DNA from: Dehalococcoidia bacterium
GTDB lineage: Bacteria > Chloroflexota > Dehalococcoidia > Lucifugimonadales > Lucifugimonadaceae
Assembly: GCA_012270805.1 (NCBI GenBank)
Contig: JAAXHR010000079.1
Coordinates: forward strand, 476-9,385
Reading direction: 5' to 3'
DNA: 8,910 nucleotides
The position numbers were made by a program, and so were the translations under genes. Below, piece by piece: positions 6,848 through 8,910 of the stretch (its first letter is position 1; each line of letters starts with the position of its first letter). Under the pieces are notes generated by a model, which saw nothing but the letters and a program-made list of their open reading frames with translations, was not told the DNA's origin and did not search any database.

Positions 6848-7717
6848 GTGAGCAGCTTCCAAGTAGTCTGCATAGCCCATCACAGCCTGTTGCCGCAGGC
6901 TGCCGAGTTGGCTGAACGCATCGTGGAGAGGTACCAAGATCGTTGCCGATGGTGGAGCGCGAACGAGGGCACGCTGGCTCATGAAGAAGCCGACGACCGG
7001 CTCCGCGACACCGACCTCATCATCACTGTCGGCGGCGACGGAACGATCTTGCGTGGCATGCACGCTGCTTCGCTTTATGGGATTCCCGTCCTCGGTGTGA
7101 ATATGGGTCGTGTCGGGTTCATGAGCGAGATCGATTCGCGGGACGCTCTGGAGGGAATCGGATGGTACCTCGAAGGGAATGGTCGCATCGATGAACGCGC
7201 CATGCTGAAGGCGACACTTGGCGGTAATGACGGGGAATCGTTGCACGCGTTGAACGATGTTACAGTGCATCGCGGCGCTGAGCTGCGGATGATCGAGGTT
7301 AAGGCGGTTGTCGACGATGTCGAGCTTTCGACTTACCGCGGCGATGGATTGATCGTCGCAACTTCAACTGGATCGACCGGATATACGTTGCAACTAGGAG
7401 GTCCTGTAATCGATCCCAGTGCGCCGGTATTCCTGCTCAAGGCGATCGCCGCGCACATGAGTCAATTCGGAGGAGTGGTTCTCGACGCGAACAGTGTCCT
7501 CAAGTTGACGTTGGACTCGAGAGCAAACGCTACGCTGACAGTAGATGGTTACATCAGCCGGAACATTTGCGAGGGTGACGCCGTGTCGATATCGCGTAGC
7601 GAGCGTTGCGCCAGGTTTTTGCGTGGCGATCCGAAGAGCGGCTTCTGGGAGGGGCTTTCGCATCGACTGGGCATGCGCATCGGTGCAGTGCGCCGCGGCG
7701 AGGAGTCGAGTAGTTGA
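6848..7717 (+). CDS. nadK: NAD kinase (ATP-NAD kinase)
   Basis: NAD kinase phosphorylates NAD+ to NADP+ in the cytoplasm using ATP (some use polyphosphate). The 289-residue product has the family motifs: TVGGDGTILRGMH (60-72) with the GGDG loop at 62-65 and catalytic Asp64, GVNMGRVGFMSEI (83-95), LNDV (135-138), and the glycine-rich GDGLIVATSTGSTGYTLQLG (165-184). The length is normal. The C-terminal half is less typical: where many family members have a Pro-His-Ser segment, this protein reads KAIAAHMSQFGGVVLD (198-213), followed by VDGYISRNICEGDAVSI (232-248), which fits the usual DGQ-like turn only loosely. GTG 6848 is the start because TAA lies in frame at 6821-6823 and no ATG or other standard start lies between. 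The stop overlaps the next start (TTGA), so this and the Nudix gene are probably translated together. Confidence 0.92.
   Translation: MSSFQVVCIAHHSLLPQAAELAERIVERYQDRCRWWSANEGTLAHEEADDRLRDTDLIITVGGDGTILRGMHAASLYGIPVLGVNMGRVGFMSEIDSRDALEGIGWYLEGNGRIDERAMLKATLGGNDGESLHALNDVTVHRGAELRMIEVKAVVDDVELSTYRGDGLIVATSTGSTGYTLQLGGPVIDPSAPVFLLKAIAAHMSQFGGVVLDANSVLKLTLDSRANATLTVDGYISRNICEGDAVSISRSERCARFLRGDPKSGFWEGLSHRLGMRIGAVRRGEESSS
7700..7705 (+). promoter_or_regulatory. Shine-Dalgarno site for the Nudix gene
   Basis: GAGGAG lies eight bases before the TTG at 7714, inside the end of nadK. This strong, well-spaced site is the main reason to accept the TTG start. Confidence 0.65.
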
Positions 7718-8292
7718 CCGCCTCCGACGATGAGAGTTTGCCGCTTAAGACTGAGCGGCTCGCATCCAAGACGATATTCCGCGGCGAAAAGCTGACGCTA
7801 CGCGTAGACATGCTCAAGATGGGCGATCGGCCTCCTGCCACTAAGGAGATCATCCAGCATCCGGGATCTTCCGTGATGCTGCCGATTACTGATCATGGGA
7901 CAGTGCTGCTCGTCAGACAGTGGCGCGCGGCGCAGGGATGCTACACCTTGGAGCTGCCGTCTGGCACACGTGACGGCGATGAGCCTCCGGAAGTCACTGC
8001 GGACCGCGAGTTGCGGGAGGAGACGGGTTACCGCGCGTCGGAATTCACGCCCATCGGGGGATTCTTTCCGGTGTCTGGCTATAGCGAGGAGTATTCGCAC
8101 GGATACGTAGCGACGGGCTTGGAGTTCGACCCTTTGCCGCAAGATAAACTTGAAGACATCATGGTTGTCGAAACGACCGTCGACGATTTGCGGCGAATGT
8201 GTATGAATGGCGATATCGATGATGCGCTGACAATAGCGGCGGTCACCCGTGCATCCGCGTTTCTCGATGAAGCTAGGAGAGCGGATGTATAA
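7714..8292 (+). CDS. Nudix hydrolase, probable ADP-ribose pyrophosphatase
   Basis: Nudix enzymes cleave a nucleoside diphosphate linked to another group, using divalent metal ions. This 192-residue protein has a complete Nudix box at residues 84-106: Gly84, Glu90, then Arg98-Glu99-Leu100, Glu102-Glu103, Gly105-Tyr106, with exact G-x5-E-x7-REL-x-EE-x-GY spacing. The sequence FFPVSGYSEE (117-126), with Pro119 downstream of the box, resembles the segment that in ADP-ribose pyrophosphatases (NudF type) positions substrate. The N-terminal region includes HPGSSVMLPI and VLLVRQWR, also typical of that subfamily. The predicted reaction is ADP-ribose to AMP and ribose 5-phosphate. The placement directly after NAD kinase fits NAD turnover, but substrate is inferred. 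The TTG start overlaps the nadK stop; the 3' end overlaps the next gene by eight bases. Confidence 0.88.
   Translation: MTASDDESLPLKTERLASKTIFRGEKLTLRVDMLKMGDRPPATKEIIQHPGSSVMLPITDHGTVLLVRQWRAAQGCYTLELPSGTRDGDEPPEVTADRELREETGYRASEFTPIGGFFPVSGYSEEYSHGYVATGLEFDPLPQDKLEDIMVVETTVDDLRRMCMNGDIDDALTIAAVTRASAFLDEARRADV
8275..8280 (+). promoter_or_regulatory. Shine-Dalgarno site for sdhA/frdA
   Basis: AGGAGA lies four bases before the ATG at 8285, within the last codons of the Nudix gene. It fixes the flavoprotein start inside the preceding gene. Confidence 0.65.
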
Positions 8293-8910
8293 ACACGATG
8301 TCCTGATTATCGGAGCGGGTCTAGCAGGACTGCGAGCGGCAGTAGAAGCCACTCGTCTCGGTTTGGATGTTGCCGTCATCAGCAAAGTCCATCCCGTCCG
8401 CAGCCACTCTAACGCTGCACAAGGCGGTATCAACGCACCTCTCACGGATCGCGGCGATGACTGGGAAGGTCACGCACTCGACACCATCAAGGGAAGCGAC
8501 TATTTAGCAGATCAAGACGCCGTCGAAATCATGTCCACCGAGGCGGGCGACGCGGTCATCGAACTTGAGCGGATGGGCGTCATTTTCAGCCGAGGCGACG
8601 ATGGGAGGCTGGGCACTCGCAGATTTGGCGGTCAGTTAGTAGCCCGCACATTCTTCGTGGGCGCGATCACCGGGTCGGCGATCTTGCACGTTCTGTACGA
8701 ACAGGCGCTGAAGTACGGGCTCAACACCTATGAAGAGTGGTTCGTAACGGACCTGATCATTGAGGACGGTCGCTGCGTCGGCGTAGTCGCACTGGACATC
8801 AAAACTGGTGAATTGCACTCCATCTGGGCGAAGTCCGTCATCATGGCCGCTGGCGGGGCAGGACGGGTGTTCGAGCCCTCCACTAACGCCATCATCTGCA
8901 CTGGCGACGG
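8285..8910 (+). CDS. sdhA: Succinate dehydrogenase/fumarate reductase flavoprotein subunit, 3' end outside window
   Basis: This is the FAD-bearing catalytic subunit of Complex II (SdhA) or of fumarate reductase (FrdA), which interconverts succinate and fumarate. About 208 residues are visible. The N-terminal dinucleotide-binding motif is VLIIGAGLAGLRAAVEA (6-22) with Gly10, Gly12, Gly15. RSHSNAAQGGINA (39-51) includes His41, the expected site of covalent FAD attachment; this separates it from L-aspartate oxidase, which lacks that histidine. Also visible are KGSDYLADQDAVEIM (69-83), RRFGGQ (112-117) and, near the end, the AAGGAGRVF loop and CTGDG. The RRFGG and ISKV-P-RSH elements look more FrdA-like, while AAQGGI is SdhA-like, so the direction cannot be decided. 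The segment FVGAITGSAILHVLY (124-138) departs from the usual D-x-T-G-H form. The C-terminal domain, and the catalytic Arg and His it would contain, are not in the window. No sdhB or sdhC gene can be seen. Confidence 0.9.
   Translation, partial: MYKHDVLIIGAGLAGLRAAVEATRLGLDVAVISKVHPVRSHSNAAQGGINAPLTDRGDDWEGHALDTIKGSDYLADQDAVEIMSTEAGDAVIELERMGVIFSRGDDGRLGTRRFGGQLVARTFFVGAITGSAILHVLYEQALKYGLNTYEEWFVTDLIIEDGRCVGVVALDIKTGELHSIWAKSVIMAAGGAGRVFEPSTNAIICTGD

Noticed and set aside
6596..7270. Minus-strand open frame (224 codons) across the nuoN end, the gap and nadK
   Set aside because: Antisense to two well-supported genes, low-complexity mixed composition, and no family motif or promoter.
7798..8445. 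Minus-strand open frame (215 codons) opposite the Nudix and sdhA genes
   Set aside because: It covers the Nudix box and the FAD motif in the sense direction, so selection is on the + strand; no motif is visible in the antisense product.
1..8910. Frequent GATC and CGATCG words across the window
   Set aside because: They occur throughout the coding sequence and fit common GAT, ATC and GCG codon choices; no clustering or array-like spacing was seen by eye. A count against a codon-shuffled control would settle it.

Overview
The window is a densely packed, single-direction (+ strand) bacterial segment with moderately high GC. It carries the 3' half of a respiratory Complex I (NADH:quinone oxidoreductase, nuo) operon, followed by an NAD kinase, a Nudix hydrolase of the ADP-ribose pyrophosphatase type, and the start of a succinate dehydrogenase/fumarate reductase flavoprotein gene. 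I see no mobile element, CRISPR array, tRNA or rRNA. The likely source is an environmental bacterium, possibly a member of the Chloroflexota (Dehalococcoidia or the marine SAR202 group). That placement is a guess from overall protein character and should not be relied on without a search.

Layout: (1) 1-6770 holds nuoI (5' end outside the window), nuoJ, nuoK, a 64-codon small gene, nuoL, nuoM and nuoN. Junctions are tight: nuoI/nuoJ and nuoJ/nuoK overlap as ATGA, nuoM/nuoN share one base (TAGTG), and the other gaps are 2, 12 and 21 bases. (2) 6771-6847 is the only sizeable gap (77 bases), with no convincing promoter or terminator. (3) 6848-8910 holds nadK, the Nudix gene and sdhA/frdA (3' end outside the window), again with start/stop overlaps (TTGA between nadK and the Nudix gene; 8 bases between the Nudix gene and sdhA).

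Functionally, NuoL, NuoM and NuoN are the three antiporter-like proton-pumping subunits. NuoJ and NuoK form part of the connection between them and the peripheral arm, and NuoI carries two [4Fe-4S] clusters in that arm. All the main charged residues expected for proton transfer can be seen. The downstream genes fit the same theme: NAD kinase sets NADP+ supply, the Nudix enzyme probably clears ADP-ribose (an NAD breakdown product), and the flavoprotein is the catalytic subunit of Complex II. The segment therefore reads as a respiration and NAD-metabolism neighbourhood.

Most of the window is ordinary core metabolism. The points that deserve a second look are the small DUF2007-like gene placed between nuoK and nuoL, a SdhA/FrdA active-site segment lacking the expected Asp and His, an enlarged NuoK loop, and an NAD kinase with a divergent C-terminal half.
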